This document shows positions 33,828 through 42,747 of a DNA stretch of 44,158 bases, piece after piece. The DNA lies in assembly GCA_020724545.1 (NCBI GenBank), contig DYGR01000025.1, positions 1 to 44,158 of the forward strand, given 5' to 3'. The stretch's first letter is position 1; each line of letters begins with the position of its first letter. The notes under the pieces were generated by a model. That model ran no database searches. It worked only from the letters and a program-made list of their open reading frames with translations, and was not told the DNA's origin. Source of the stretch: Candidatus Methanoperedens nitratireducens (GTDB lineage: Archaea > Halobacteriota > Methanosarcinia > Methanosarcinales > Methanoperedenaceae). Both the position numbers and the translations under genes were made by a program.

Positions 33828-33986
33828 TAAAGGTTTATCAAACGAAGGGGTATGGTCGCAAGACCATACCCCTAGACCGCATAAAGCGAGGTGTCGCTTT
33901 ATGAAAAACTTTAGGAAAGTTTTATCAAAAGAAGGGTATGCTTCGCATACCCTCTACCTCATAAAGCGAGGTGTCGCTTTATGAGG
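33823..33986 (+). promoter_or_regulatory. Tandem three-hairpin RNA module controlling rpl14 start
   Basis: Two successive copies of a three-hairpin unit. Copy 1: A1 TTTGATAAA-gg-TTTATCAAA (33823-33842); B1, a 12-pair stem with a GCAA loop (33846-33873); C1 CATAAAGCGA-GGTG-TCGCTTTATG (33880-33903). Copy 2: A2 AAAACTTT-agg-AAAGTTTT (33905-33923); B2, a 9-pair stem with a TTC loop (33933-33953); C2, the same C sequence with a stem extended to 13 pairs (33957-33986). The A and B stems differ in sequence between copies yet each pairs perfectly; C is identical. Hairpin C carries the Shine-Dalgarno GAGGTG in its loop side and the ATG in its 3' arm. C2 thus holds the rpl14 start, which points to structure-dependent translation control. 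Confidence 0.75.
33901..33984 (+). CDS. 27-codon upstream ORF coupled to rpl14
   Basis: The ATG in hairpin C1, preceded by GAGGTG at the same 7-base spacing as rpl14, opens a 27-residue frame starting '[20 protein letters not shown]'. It ends at TGA 33982-33984, overlapping the rpl14 ATG (33981) as ATGA. It encodes through the hairpins of copy 2. It may be a by-product of the tandem duplication or a genuine leader peptide whose translation opens hairpin C2 for rpl14. Confidence 0.5.
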   Translation: MKNFRKVLSKEGYASHTLYLIKRGVAL

Positions 33987-34379
33987 GGAATGAAGGCTAA
34001 AATCCCGCGCTCGATAAATGCAGCAGCTCGAATGGAATGCGCAGATAATACAGGTGCACGTGTGGTCGAGGTAATCTCGGTATTAAGATATCGTGGTGTC
34101 AAGAACAGACATCCCAGAGCCGGTGTTGGAGATACCCTTATCGTAAGTGTTAAGAAAGGAACGCCTGAGATGAGAAAGCAGATGTTCAAAGCTGTTATAA
34201 TACGCCAGAAAAAGGAATTCAGGCGGCCTGATGGATTGCGGGTCTCATTTGAGGATAATGCCTGCGTGATCGTTGATGACGAAGGTGTACCGAAAGGTAC
34301 GGAGATAAAAGGACCAGTTGCCAGGGAAGCTGCTGAGCGGTATTCAAAAATAGCGTCTGCAGCCTCAATTATAGTGTAG
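33981..34379 (+). CDS. rpl14: Ribosomal protein L14 (uL14)
   Basis: 132 residues. The start at 33981 is supported by alignment from memory with archaeal L14, which begins 'MKGIRS-IPRALNA'; here '[20 protein letters not shown]'. The core shows '[20 protein letters not shown]' and the end '[20 protein letters not shown]'. Its ribosome-binding site and start codon are buried in hairpin C2 of the upstream module. Confidence 0.97.
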   Translation: MRGMKAKIPRSINAAARMECADNTGARVVEVISVLRYRGVKNRHPRAGVGDTLIVSVKKGTPEMRKQMFKAVIIRQKKEFRRPDGLRVSFEDNACVIVDDEGVPKGTEIKGPVAREAAERYSKIASAASIIV

Positions 34380-34386
34380 GTGAGTT

Positions 34387-34728
34387 ATGACATCATCACA
34401 GCCAAGAAAACAGAGAAAATCCAGATATCAGGCGCCGCTTCATACAAGGCATAAATTCATGGGCTCTATGCTAAGCAGCGAGCTTAGAGAAAAACACGGA
34501 GTAAAGAGTTTGCCGGTACGGGCAGGCGATACTGTCAGGGTATTGCGCGGAGACTATAAAGGTACGGAGGGCAAGGTTGCGGCAGTTGATCTTCAGAAAA
34601 TGACAATTGCTGTTGACGGTGTTACAGTATCTAAAGCAGATGGCACTGAGGTACCAAGACCGATCTATCCCTCCAAAGTAACTATAACTAAATTAGAACT
34701 CAAAGACGAGAGGCGCCTGGGTGATTAA
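34387..34728 (+). CDS. rpl24: Ribosomal protein L24 (uL24)
   Basis: 113 residues with a KOW domain: '[20 protein letters not shown]' and '[20 protein letters not shown]'. Archaeal N-terminal extension '[20 protein letters not shown]'. Preceded by GGTGAG. It abuts rps4e directly. Confidence 0.97.
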   Translation: MTSSQPRKQRKSRYQAPLHTRHKFMGSMLSSELREKHGVKSLPVRAGDTVRVLRGDYKGTEGKVAAVDLQKMTIAVDGVTVSKADGTEVPRPIYPSKVTITKLELKDERRLGD

Positions 34729-35421
34729 ATGGGAAGACATCAAAAAAGAGTAGCATCTCCAACATTCTGGCCGATCACAAGAAAGACCCATGCATGGGTA
34801 GTTGGCACATATGCTGGTGCTCATTCAAAGGAAACGGGAATTCCATTACTTATAGTTGTCAGGGATATGCTTAAAATTGCGAATAACGCAAGGGAAGCTA
34901 AAAGAATAATCAACGAAGGGGGTATTCTCGTTGATGGCGTAGCCAGAAAGGACTATAAATATACAACCGGTCTTTTCGATATAGTATCACTTCCTGCACT
35001 TAATGAGCATTACCGTGTCCTGTTAGATGCGAATAACAGGTTTAAACTGTATAAAGAGAGCCCTGATGCAGTCAAGTTATGCAGGATCAACAATAAAACA
35101 ATCATGAAAAAAGGAGCGGTACAGCTTAATCTGCATGATGGAAGCAATATACTTGCATCCAACGATTATAAGACCTTTGATACAGTCATCTTATCTTTAC
35201 CAGATCGGAAGATCATAAAGCATATACCATATAAACCCGGCAACCTTGCCATGATTGTTGGAGGCGAACATTCAGGAGAAATCGGAAAGATAAAACAAAT
35301 CCGCAAGGTCAGAGGCTCAGGAACAAATACGGTGGTATTATCTAACGAAAAGGAATTCGAGACCATTGAAGGTTATGTATTCGTTATAGGTGAGTCAGCG
35401 CCTGAGATCAAGGTGATTTAG
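34729..35421 (+). CDS. rps4e: Ribosomal protein S4e (eS4)
   Basis: 230 residues, an archaeal/eukaryotic-specific protein. 'GRHQKRVASPTFWPITRKTH' opens it, an S4 RNA-binding domain spans about 40-100 ('IINEGGILVDGVARKDYKYT'), and a KOW-type end has 'MIVGGEHSGEIGKIKQIRKV'. Ends in TAG immediately before rpl5. Confidence 0.97.
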   Translation: MGRHQKRVASPTFWPITRKTHAWVVGTYAGAHSKETGIPLLIVVRDMLKIANNAREAKRIINEGGILVDGVARKDYKYTTGLFDIVSLPALNEHYRVLLDANNRFKLYKESPDAVKLCRINNKTIMKKGAVQLNLHDGSNILASNDYKTFDTVILSLPDRKIIKHIPYKPGNLAMIVGGEHSGEIGKIKQIRKVRGSGTNTVVLSNEKEFETIEGYVFVIGESAPEIKVI

Positions 35422-35928
35422 ATGGATCCAATGAGAATACCCTCAATCGATAAGATCACCGTACATATTGGCACAGGAGAAAGCGGTGAGAGATTGACGA
35501 ATGCAGAGAAACTGCTTGGGACGATTGTTAAACAAAGAACAGTCAGGGCTCAGGCAAAGAGGACTATACCTGCATTCTCAATAAAGAAGAGAGAGCCGAT
35601 CGGGTGCAAGGTGACACTAAGGGGCGCTCGGGCTAATGAGTTCATTAAGACTGCTTTGAAGATCGTAGATAATAGACTGAGTGCATCCCAGTTCGATGAT
35701 AATGGCAATTTCTCATTTGGTATTGAGGAACATACCGATTTTCCCGGAATGAAATACGACCCATCCATAGGAATCTTTGGTATGGATATTAACGTGGCAC
35801 TTAAAAGACCTGGCTACAGGATAAGCAGGCGAAAGATCGAGAGGCATAAGATACCGCAAAACCACAGGTTGACAAAGGAAGATGCAATCTCTTTTGTAAA
35901 AGAGAAGTACGGCGTGGAGGTAATTTAA
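35422..35928 (+). CDS. rpl5: Ribosomal protein L5 (uL5)
   Basis: 168 residues, binds 5S rRNA. '[20 protein letters not shown]', '[20 protein letters not shown]' and '[20 protein letters not shown]' are the archaeal signatures. Its TAA shares a base with the rps14 ATG. Confidence 0.97.
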   Translation: MDPMRIPSIDKITVHIGTGESGERLTNAEKLLGTIVKQRTVRAQAKRTIPAFSIKKREPIGCKVTLRGARANEFIKTALKIVDNRLSASQFDDNGNFSFGIEEHTDFPGMKYDPSIGIFGMDINVALKRPGYRISRRKIERHKIPQNHRLTKEDAISFVKEKYGVEVI

Positions 35929-36080
35929 TGGAGAAGAATAAGAAAAAATTCGGAAGAGGTGCGAATACCTGTAAACGCTGCGGCAGAAAACAGGGGCTTG
36001 TTCGAAAGTACGGCATATACCTCTGCAGGCAGTGCTTCCGGGAAATGGCATATAACATGGGCTTTGAGAAATATACTTAG
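35928..36080 (+). CDS. rps14: Ribosomal protein S14 (uS14), zinc-ribbon type
   Basis: 50 residues. The zinc ribbon is CKRC ([12 protein letters not shown]) and CRQC ([16 protein letters not shown]), all four Cys present. Length is normal for the archaeal type Z protein. It overlaps the rpl5 stop by one base and ends in TAG. Confidence 0.97.
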   Translation: MEKNKKKFGRGANTCKRCGRKQGLVRKYGIYLCRQCFREMAYNMGFEKYT

Positions 36081-36089
36081 GTGATTTTA

Positions 36090-36479
36090 ATGTTATTAGA
36101 TCCACTAGCAGATGCGTTATCAACAATAAAAAATGCAGAGAATACAGGTAAACCCGAATGTACGATTAGCCCTGCTTCAAAGCTTACAGGAAGCGTACTA
36201 AAAGTTATGAAGGATAAGGGCTATATAGGGGAATTTGAATTCATCGATGATGGAAAATCCGGCCTGTTCAAAGTACAGCTTAAAGGAAAAATTAATAGAT
36301 GCGGAGTAATAAGACCACGACATGCTGTTAAATATATTGAATTTGAGAAATGGGAAAAGCGGTTCTTGCCTGCAAGGGGTTTTGGATCGATTATTTTAAC
36401 CACACCAGACGGTGTTATGACCCACTCTGAAGCCAGAGAGCATGGTATCGGTGGGCAATTACTCGCGTACGTTTATTAG
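36090..36479 (+). CDS. rps8: Ribosomal protein S8 (uS8)
   Basis: 129 residues from the ATG at 36090. The GGTGATT just upstream is the ribosome-binding site, so an in-frame GTG at 36081 is rejected. '[20 protein letters not shown]' and the C-terminal '[20 protein letters not shown]' bind 16S helix 21. Confidence 0.97.
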   Translation: MLLDPLADALSTIKNAENTGKPECTISPASKLTGSVLKVMKDKGYIGEFEFIDDGKSGLFKVQLKGKINRCGVIRPRHAVKYIEFEKWEKRFLPARGFGSIILTTPDGVMTHSEAREHGIGGQLLAYVY

Positions 36480-36488
36480 GTGAAGATC

Positions 36489-37019
36489 ATGGAGACTAAT
36501 AGAACAATAGAGATTCCACATGGCGTGAACGTCACTATCGATAATATAAAAGTATCAATATCAGGTCCACTTGGATCACTCCAGAGAGAACTCTGGTATC
36601 CAGGGATTAGGATCAGGAAAGCTGATTCTGAAGTCATTGTGGAAGTTGATAAACAAAGAAGAGAGAAGCTTGCAATGCTGGGTACGTTTGAGTCTCACCT
36701 GAAGAATATGATCACAGGAGTAACCAAAGGATTCGAGTATAAGATGAAGATGGTTTATTCACATTTTCCAATTCAACTAAAGACACAGGGAGATAAGCTA
36801 TTAATAAGTAATTTTCTTGGTGAGAAGAAACCAAGAAAAGCCAATATCCTGGGTAATACCAAGATCACAATAAATGGAGACCAGGTGGTTATTAACGGTA
36901 TTAACAAAGAGGATGTGGGACAGACAGCAGCTAATATTCAGCAGGCTACAAAGATAAAAAGGTTTGATCCAAGGGTGTTCCAGGATGGAATATATCTGGT
37001 CGAATGGTCAGGGCGGTGA
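36489..37019 (+). CDS. rpl6: Ribosomal protein L6 (uL6)
   Basis: 176 residues from the ATG at 36489, behind GGTGA; an upstream in-frame GTG at 36480 is part of that site. Two L6 domains are seen ('NRTIEIPHGVNVTIDNIKVS'; 'IQLKTQGDKLLISNFLGEKK'). Ends within the start region of rpl32e. Confidence 0.96.
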   Translation: METNRTIEIPHGVNVTIDNIKVSISGPLGSLQRELWYPGIRIRKADSEVIVEVDKQRREKLAMLGTFESHLKNMITGVTKGFEYKMKMVYSHFPIQLKTQGDKLLISNFLGEKKPRKANILGNTKITINGDQVVINGINKEDVGQTAANIQQATKIKRFDPRVFQDGIYLVEWSGR

Positions 37020-37024
37020 GAAGC

Positions 37025-37474
37025 ATGAACGAGGAAGATGAGAAGCAGGTAGAAAATAAAGAGGTTCCATTGATTACTATAACTCTGGATGATGAGACAA
37101 AGAGACTTCTTGATATCAGAAAGAAACAAAAAAGCAAAAAACCAGCCTTCAGGCAGACTGATTCCCACAAGAAAAAGAAACTTGCCGATTACTGGAGAAG
37201 ACCAGATGGTATTCATAACAAGATGAGGTATTCAGTGAGAGGAAAACCTGCACTCGTAGAAGCAGGATATGGGAGTCCGGCACTTGTCAGGGGGCTTCAC
37301 CCCTCAGGATTTAAAGAAGTGATCGTGAATAATCCCGGTGATCTTGAATCCATGGATGCGGGCAAACAGGCAGCCAGAATCGCTCATACCGTGGGATCAA
37401 GGAAACGAATACTGATTCAGAAGCGAGCCGATGAGCTGGGATTGAGGATTTTAAATCCTGTAAGGGAGGTATAA
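37025..37474 (+). CDS. rpl32e: Ribosomal protein L32e (eL32)
   Basis: 149 residues from the ATG at 37025; GGTGAG precedes it. The core '[20 protein letters not shown]' and '[19 protein letters not shown]' is diagnostic. The 50-residue N-terminal part is charged and variable, as in other archaea. Confidence 0.96.
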   Translation: MNEEDEKQVENKEVPLITITLDDETKRLLDIRKKQKSKKPAFRQTDSHKKKKLADYWRRPDGIHNKMRYSVRGKPALVEAGYGSPALVRGLHPSGFKEVIVNNPGDLESMDAGKQAARIAHTVGSRKRILIQKRADELGLRILNPVREV

Positions 37475-37478
37475 TCAT

Positions 37479-37931
37479 ATGACAGATCTACATAACCAGA
37501 AACGATTGGCTGCAGAGGTGATGGATATAGGAGTACACAGGGTATGGCTGGATCCTGAGGCTTCAAAAGATATAGCTGCAGCCCTGACACGCGAGGATAT
37601 CCACAGATTGATAGAAGAAGATAAGATCGGCAAAAGGCCTATTATAGGAATAAGCCGTGTAAGAGCGCGCAAGCTTCATGAGGCACGTGCTTACGGGCAC
37701 AGGAAAGGACACGGCTCGCGCAATGGTGCAAAGGGCGCACGCAGGCCGAGGAAAGAACAGTGGATGAAGAAGATCAGGGCATTGCGCAAACAGCTTCGAG
37801 AACTGAGAGATAATAATACCATTGATGTATCTACATACAGGAGATTATACTTCAAAGCAAAAGGTGGAGAATTTAGAAGCAGGGCTCACCTGAAGGCTCA
37901 TGTAGAGCAGCTCAAAGGCAAGGAGGTCTGA
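37479..37931 (+). CDS. rpl19e: Ribosomal protein L19e (eL19)
   Basis: 150 residues. '[20 protein letters not shown]' and '[20 protein letters not shown]' are typical of this long helical archaeal/eukaryotic protein. A GGGAGGT ribosome-binding site lies in the rpl32e tail. Confidence 0.97.
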   Translation: MTDLHNQKRLAAEVMDIGVHRVWLDPEASKDIAAALTREDIHRLIEEDKIGKRPIIGISRVRARKLHEARAYGHRKGHGSRNGAKGARRPRKEQWMKKIRALRKQLRELRDNNTIDVSTYRRLYFKAKGGEFRSRAHLKAHVEQLKGKEV

Positions 37932-37933
37932 TT

Positions 37934-38452
37934 ATGGCGACAGGTCCAAGATACAGGGTACAATTAAGGCGGGCAAGAGAAGGAAAAACGGATTACAGGG
38001 CAAGAAAGCAGCTGCTCATATCAAAAAAACCCAGGCTTGTGGTTAGAAAAAGTCTAAATCATACAACTATCCAGTTGATACTGCCTGCAAAGGAAGGTGA
38101 TGTGACCCTGGCTTCAGCGACCACCGGGGAGCTTAAAAAATATGATTATACAGTAGGGACTGGAAATATTCCATCAGCCTACCTGGCCGGATTATTACTT
38201 GGATACCGCGCGAAGAAAACAGGACAAACAGAAGCAATACTTGATCTGGGGCTATATCATGCAACTGGTGGCGGTATATTATATGCCGCTCTAAAAGGAG
38301 CACTGGATGCAGGGCTGGATATACCTCATAATCCAGAGGTATTCCCATCAGAAGACAGGATTATGGGTGAGCACATAGATAGATATAGAAAAACTAACAT
38401 AAGAGAGCAATTTGAGGCAGCTAAGCAAAAGATTCAAGGCGAATTTAGGTGA
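37934..38452 (+). CDS. rpl18: Ribosomal protein L18 (uL18)
   Basis: 172 residues, 5S rRNA-binding, the archaeal L18/eukaryotic L5 type. '[20 protein letters not shown]' and '[20 protein letters not shown]' are signatures. Preceded by AAGGAGGT inside the rpl19e end. Confidence 0.97.
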   Translation: MATGPRYRVQLRRAREGKTDYRARKQLLISKKPRLVVRKSLNHTTIQLILPAKEGDVTLASATTGELKKYDYTVGTGNIPSAYLAGLLLGYRAKKTGQTEAILDLGLYHATGGGILYAALKGALDAGLDIPHNPEVFPSEDRIMGEHIDRYRKTNIREQFEAAKQKIQGEFR

Positions 38453-38457
38453 CTGAC

Positions 38458-39081
38458 ATGAGAGACAGAGGATTCGAAGAGGAAAGAGTAGAATGGGCCC
38501 CCCAGACAAGGTTAGGTAAGCTTGTCAAGGAGGGACAGGTAACAACGATGAGTGAGGCCATTGAATCAGGACTGCCGATAAGGGAGCCTCAAATAGTGGA
38601 TGCATTAATCCCGGATATAAAAGATGAGGTTCTGGATATAAACATGGTTCAAAGAATGACAGACTCAGGGAGAAGAGTCAAATTCAGAGCCGCTGTAATA
38701 GTAGGTAATGGAGATGGATTTATCGGTTTAGGAGAAGGCAAGGATGTTCAGGTGGGCATAGCAATCAGAAAAGCAATAGACAATGCCAAAATGAATATCA
38801 TAAGTATTAAAAGGGGCTGCGGTTCATGGGAATGCGGCTGCGGTCTTGGACATACGGTTCCATTTGAAGTAACAGGCAGTTCAGGAAGCGTAGAGGTAGA
38901 GCTTAAACCAGCTCCGCGGGGACTCGGATTAGCCTCAGGTGGAACGGCTAAAAAAGTACTTGAGATCGCAGGTATAAAAGATGTATGGGCAAGAGCAAAG
39001 GGTGAAACGAGAACAACAATTAATTTTGCGAAAGCAACATTTAACGCACTCATTAAAACCACTACTATGAAGGTGAAATAG
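38458..39081 (+). CDS. rps5: Ribosomal protein S5 (uS5)
   Basis: 207 residues from the ATG at 38458, with GGTGA just upstream. The double-stranded RNA-binding part has '[20 protein letters not shown]', and the C-terminal part '[20 protein letters not shown]'. Three Cys in '[18 protein letters not shown]' are the usual archaeal insertion. Ends in TAG, directly followed by rpl30. Confidence 0.97.
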   Translation: MRDRGFEEERVEWAPQTRLGKLVKEGQVTTMSEAIESGLPIREPQIVDALIPDIKDEVLDINMVQRMTDSGRRVKFRAAVIVGNGDGFIGLGEGKDVQVGIAIRKAIDNAKMNIISIKRGCGSWECGCGLGHTVPFEVTGSSGSVEVELKPAPRGLGLASGGTAKKVLEIAGIKDVWARAKGETRTTINFAKATFNALIKTTTMKVK

Positions 39082-39543
39082 ATGTACGCAGTAGTAAGAC
39101 TTCGGGGTGGGGTAAAAACAAGACAGGATATAAAGGATACTCTCACCATGATGCACCTTGATAGAATAAACCACTGTGTAATTATTCCTGAGACACCAAA
39201 TTATAAGGGTATGGTTCAGAAGGCAAAGGATTATGTTGCATGGGGTACTGTTAACCCGGAGACCCTTGCGCAGATGCTGAAAAACAGAGGCGAACTTGAG
39301 GGTAGAGAGCCATTGACAGAAGAATACCTGAGTGAGAACACAAAATTCAAATCATTTGATGAACTGGCAAAAGCAATTTGTGAGTCGAATGCATCGATAA
39401 CTGATGTTCCTAAACTAAAGCCTATCTTCAGGCTGCATCCTGCAAGAAAAGGTCTCAGGGGTACCAAAAGAACATTTCTGGAAGGGGGAGACCTGGGATT
39501 CCACGGAACTGAAATAAACTCCCTGCTGAAAAAGATGAGGTAA
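39082..39543 (+). CDS. rpl30: Ribosomal protein L30 (uL30)
   Basis: 153 residues, the long archaeal form related to eukaryotic L7. 'YAVVRLRGGVKTRQDIKDTL' and 'FRLHPARKGLRGTKRTFLEG' are diagnostic. Confidence 0.96.
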   Translation: MYAVVRLRGGVKTRQDIKDTLTMMHLDRINHCVIIPETPNYKGMVQKAKDYVAWGTVNPETLAQMLKNRGELEGREPLTEEYLSENTKFKSFDELAKAICESNASITDVPKLKPIFRLHPARKGLRGTKRTFLEGGDLGFHGTEINSLLKKMR

Positions 39544-39548
39544 CTTAA

Positions 39549-40004
39549 ATGAAGCAAAAGACAAAGAAATTCAGAGGATCAAGAACATGCGGCGGCGGTA
39601 CGCACAAGAACAGAAGAGGCGGAGGTAGCCGCGGTGGACGTGGAAATGCAGGAATTGGTAAGCATCACTGTATTAGAGCAATGCAGCGAGGTTTAAGTTT
39701 TGGAAAACACGGATTCAAGAGACCTTCAACCACGGTTGAAGATAAGGTCATAGTCAATATAGGTGAGATTGATGAGGCCATCGAACAACTGGTAGCAGAT
39801 GGATTTGCACAGAAGAGGGATGATGCATTTCATATCGATCTTACAAATATAGGCATTGAAAAAGTGCTTGGCAGCGGAAAAGTGACAAAAGCTCTCTTTG
39901 TTACAGCCGGCGAGTTCTCATCTACTGCTAAGCAGAAGATCGAAGAAGCTGATGGAAAAACGATAGAATCGGCTGAGAAAATGGGGGCGTCTAAACCCGA
40001 GTAA
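39549..40004 (+). CDS. rpl15: Ribosomal protein L15 (uL15)
   Basis: 151 residues. The Gly- and Arg-rich start '[20 protein letters not shown]' and '[20 protein letters not shown]' reach into rRNA. Followed five bases later by secY, as usual. Confidence 0.97.
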   Translation: MKQKTKKFRGSRTCGGGTHKNRRGGGSRGGRGNAGIGKHHCIRAMQRGLSFGKHGFKRPSTTVEDKVIVNIGEIDEAIEQLVADGFAQKRDDAFHIDLTNIGIEKVLGSGKVTKALFVTAGEFSSTAKQKIEEADGKTIESAEKMGASKPE

Positions 40005-40009
40005 AGAAT

Positions 40010-41497
40010 ATGGCTTTTGAAAGTCTTGCACCTCTATTGAATCGTCTGCCTGCAGTATCACGACCTGAGGGTCACGTACATTTTAAGAAAAAATTAGGAT
40101 GGACAATAGGCATTCTCATCCTCTATTTTGTTCTGGCAAACATACCTCTATTCGGACTTGATGAAAATTCGGTTGATCTTTTTGAGCTTTACCGTGCATT
40201 CTTTGCAGGCGCTTCAGGCTCACTCATGGTTCTTGGAATAGGACCGATAGTAACGGCATCAATAGTACTGCAGTTACTTGTGGGAGCTAATGTCCTTAAA
40301 ATGGACATGAGCGATCCGCATCAACAGGCTATTTTCCAGGGACTGCAGAAACTTCTTGTCTTTGTGATGATAGTTCTGGAGGCACTGCCGCAGATCCTTG
40401 GCGGCTTTATTATGCCTGATGCAGGGCTTGCTGCTATGCTTGGTGTAAATGTCAATGTTATAACCTTACTACTGTTCATCCAGATCTGCCTTGGAGGCAT
40501 ACTAATCCTGTACATGGATGAGGTTGTCTCCAAATGGGGCATAGGCTCTGGCGTAGGATTGTTCATTATTGCAGGTGTATCACAGCAGATAGTCACAGGC
40601 ATGTTTAACTGGAGAGATGTTGATGGTGATTCGTTACCTGAAGGACTTATCCCGAAATGGATACACATTCTAAATCCGTCATCCGGTGTCCTGGATTCAA
40701 TAGGATTCGATAGTTCAGGCCTGCTTTTCATACTGATCAAAGGCGGTATCCTGGCGCTTCTGAGTACGATACTCATCTACCTTATGGTAGTATATGTGGA
40801 AAGCACACGGATCGAGATACCGCTTGCTCACGCTGCGGTGAGAGGAGCACGCGGCCGTTTCCCTGTGAAACTGATATATGCCAGTGTCTTGCCCATGATC
40901 CTCGTGCGGGCGCTCCAGGCAAATATTCAGATGATGGGACTTATCCTCTCAAGCAGAGGCATTACGATATTTGGGGATTATGTAGATGCACAACCTGTAA
41001 ACGGTCTTATGTATTATCTCTCCCCGATTAACAGCCCTAATGACTGGATACCTTCCCTTGTATCAGCCCAGTTCGAAAGCCTTGGGGTTGCGTCGCCAGC
41101 GGTCTGGCAGATCGTACTCCATGTTGCGGCTGATGCTGCTATGTTAATCATTGGCGGTATTGTATTTGCCCTCTTCTGGGTCGAGACAACAGGCATGGGT
41201 GCAAAGAGCGTAGCTGAGAAGATACAGAGATCAGGAATGCAGATACCGGGCTATAGAAGAAGTAGCGGCACGCTTGAGCGTGTGATGCAGCGGTATATCC
41301 CCAGAGTGACGATAATCGGAGGAGCATTCATTGGCCTGCTAACGCTAGTAGCCAGTCTTCTCGGAACAGTGGGAGGCGCAGGCGGAACAGGCTTACTGCT
41401 GACAGTAAGTATCATGTATCGACTGTATGAGGACATCGCCAGCCAGCAGATGATGGAGATGCACCCAATGATGAGAAGCTTCTTTGGAAGAGATTAG
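40010..41497 (+). CDS. secY: Protein translocase subunit SecY
   Basis: 495 residues with ten transmembrane helices, the protein-conducting channel that works with SecE and Sec-beta. 'VHFKKKLGWTIGILILYFVL' forms helix 1, 'GSLMVLGIGPIVTASIVLQL' the plug and helix 2b region, and 'IEIPLAHAAVRGARGRFPVK' the cytoplasmic loop before helix 7. Complete, ending in TAG. In many euryarchaea adk follows secY; here a repeat follows instead, so the operon ends. Confidence 0.98.
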   Translation: MAFESLAPLLNRLPAVSRPEGHVHFKKKLGWTIGILILYFVLANIPLFGLDENSVDLFELYRAFFAGASGSLMVLGIGPIVTASIVLQLLVGANVLKMDMSDPHQQAIFQGLQKLLVFVMIVLEALPQILGGFIMPDAGLAAMLGVNVNVITLLLFIQICLGGILILYMDEVVSKWGIGSGVGLFIIAGVSQQIVTGMFNWRDVDGDSLPEGLIPKWIHILNPSSGVLDSIGFDSSGLLFILIKGGILALLSTILIYLMVVYVESTRIEIPLAHAAVRGARGRFPVKLIYASVLPMILVRALQANIQMMGLILSSRGITIFGDYVDAQPVNGLMYYLSPINSPNDWIPSLVSAQFESLGVASPAVWQIVLHVAADAAMLIIGGIVFALFWVETTGMGAKSVAEKIQRSGMQIPGYRRSSGTLERVMQRYIPRVTIIGGAFIGLLTLVASLLGTVGGAGGTGLLLTVSIMYRLYEDIASQQMMEMHPMMRSFFGRD

Positions 41498-41554
41498 AGC
41501 CTTAAAAAATCACGCCTGTAGAAGAGGTATTCAATGGGCTGGGTCTAAATAAAG

Positions 41555-41626
41555 AACCGCAGATAAACGCTGATGAACGCAAATTTGCTGCATCGTATCT
41601 GCGTTTATCTGCGTTCATCTGCGGTT
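41555..41626. repeat. Inverted ATCTGCG-type interspersed repeat after secY
   Basis: Left arm 41555-41580 and right arm 41601-41626 pair at 23 of 26 positions around a 20-base spacer. Each arm has a 10-base phase (CGCAGAT.. / ATCTGCG..) and the right arm has the same motif as 15441-15475. Located 57 bases after the secY stop, it would form a long hairpin in the 3' end of the ribosomal operon mRNA and could protect it or mark the end. Confidence 0.75.
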
Positions 41627-41673
41627 AATAAAATTGAACATAAATTACGGAAATTTAAGAAATAGGCCATAAT

Positions 41674-42162
41674 ATGTTGACAGTTGAAAAATACTCATCA
41701 GGAAAAATCTTTGAGTACATGAGACGAATCGATTTCACTATAAAACTGTTAAATATTCCTTTAGTAAGAAATATCGTAAGAAAAAAATTAACTGAAAAAT
41801 TGGAGAAGTATCGTGGTGATTTCATCCTTGCTCCCAAAGAGAATTTCGACCATTTGATTAATTCAGCCAGAATTGTCGCTGCCGGCCCACGGATGTGTTA
41901 TCATTTACATAAAAAAGATCTGAGCTATGCAATATTCCTGGATGAACTTGCAGAAGCGTTGATTCAAACAGGTTATGCTAAAGAGATCTCTAAAGAGGAT
42001 GCGATTATAGTAATGAGAGACGGTCGCAATGATGGACGTTTACAGTTAATATCTAAAGTATCAGGGAGACCTCTTGAGTTATGTAATCAATCGCTCATGA
42101 CATGCAGCTTATGGAAACTTGAGAGGGCTGGACTAAAAATCATGGATAGGGCTATCACTTGA
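41674..42162 (+). CDS. Conserved-looking protein of unknown function
   Basis: 162 residues, no signal peptide or transmembrane helix. The first 50 residues are basic and helical ('FEYMRRIDFTIKLLNIPLVR'). The rest contains 'SARIVAAGPRMCYHLHKKD', 'FLDELAEALIQTGYAKEISK' and 'EDAIIVMRDGRNDGRLQLI'. I do not recognise the family. It stands alone with only an AT-rich element before the ATG. Its 3' end overlaps the DUF447 gene tail to tail by 30 bases. Codon use looks ordinary for the window. Confidence 0.65.
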   Translation: MLTVEKYSSGKIFEYMRRIDFTIKLLNIPLVRNIVRKKLTEKLEKYRGDFILAPKENFDHLINSARIVAAGPRMCYHLHKKDLSYAIFLDELAEALIQTGYAKEISKEDAIIVMRDGRNDGRLQLISKVSGRPLELCNQSLMTCSLWKLERAGLKIMDRAIT

Positions 42163-42747
42163 CCTAGATTCTGAATATCCATATTCAATAAGCCCATAGA
42201 GCAACCTCATAGCTTCCTTCTCCCGCGTCCCGCCGCATTTCTGGACAACAGTATTGTAATACCCGATACAATCGAGGTATTTCTGTTCTTTTAAAACCAC
42301 ATATCTTGTAGCGTGAATTGCAGCCTCTATAACTGCATTGAAGCCTCGATACACTGGCTTTATAGTTGTGCGGTTTATCTTTCCTCTTATGGGTGATAGC
42401 TCCACAACCGTCATATTCGTGCCTTTTTTATATCTGCAATCAAACACGATCCATCCCAGGGCATCCTTCAGAACTGAAAAACCTTCAATGAGCTCAAATC
42501 TTTCGGGCTCAAGATCTGAGAGCGAAGACTGCACGAATAAAACTGGATCATCCACGATATTCGCCGCTGCCGTGGGCCTGTTCAGTATGTTATCCAGTGT
42601 CTTTGAGTTATAAATCCTGGCAAAAAGTCTGCTCCCTCTTCTATGCAGACCAATCGGCGCAGCATTGGGCACACCATCCTGTGAGAGGGTAGTAAGAATG
42701 ATCTCAGATATCCCCTCATGTATCCCGAATTCCTCGATATCGATCAA
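42133..42747 (-). CDS. DUF447-family protein (flavin-reductase-like split barrel)
   Basis: 204 residues of the DUF447 (COG2457) family, an FMN-binding split-barrel-like protein: 'GISEIILTTLSQDGVPNAAP', 'RGSRLFARIYNSKTLDNILN', 'TIKPVYRGFNAVIEAAIHAT'. The function is not established. Together with the CitG-like neighbour it belongs to the group of genes that, as I recall, occur with tetrahydromethanopterin-linked C1 genes in both methanogens and methylotrophic bacteria. It overlaps the CitG-like gene by four bases (42744-42747), so the two are co-translated. Confidence 0.85.
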   Translation of the reverse strand: MIDIEEFGIHEGISEIILTTLSQDGVPNAAPIGLHRRGSRLFARIYNSKTLDNILNRPTAAANIVDDPVLFVQSSLSDLEPERFELIEGFSVLKDALGWIVFDCRYKKGTNMTVVELSPIRGKINRTTIKPVYRGFNAVIEAAIHATRYVVLKEQKYLDCIGYYNTVVQKCGGTREKEAMRLLYGLIEYGYSESRSSDSPIHDF

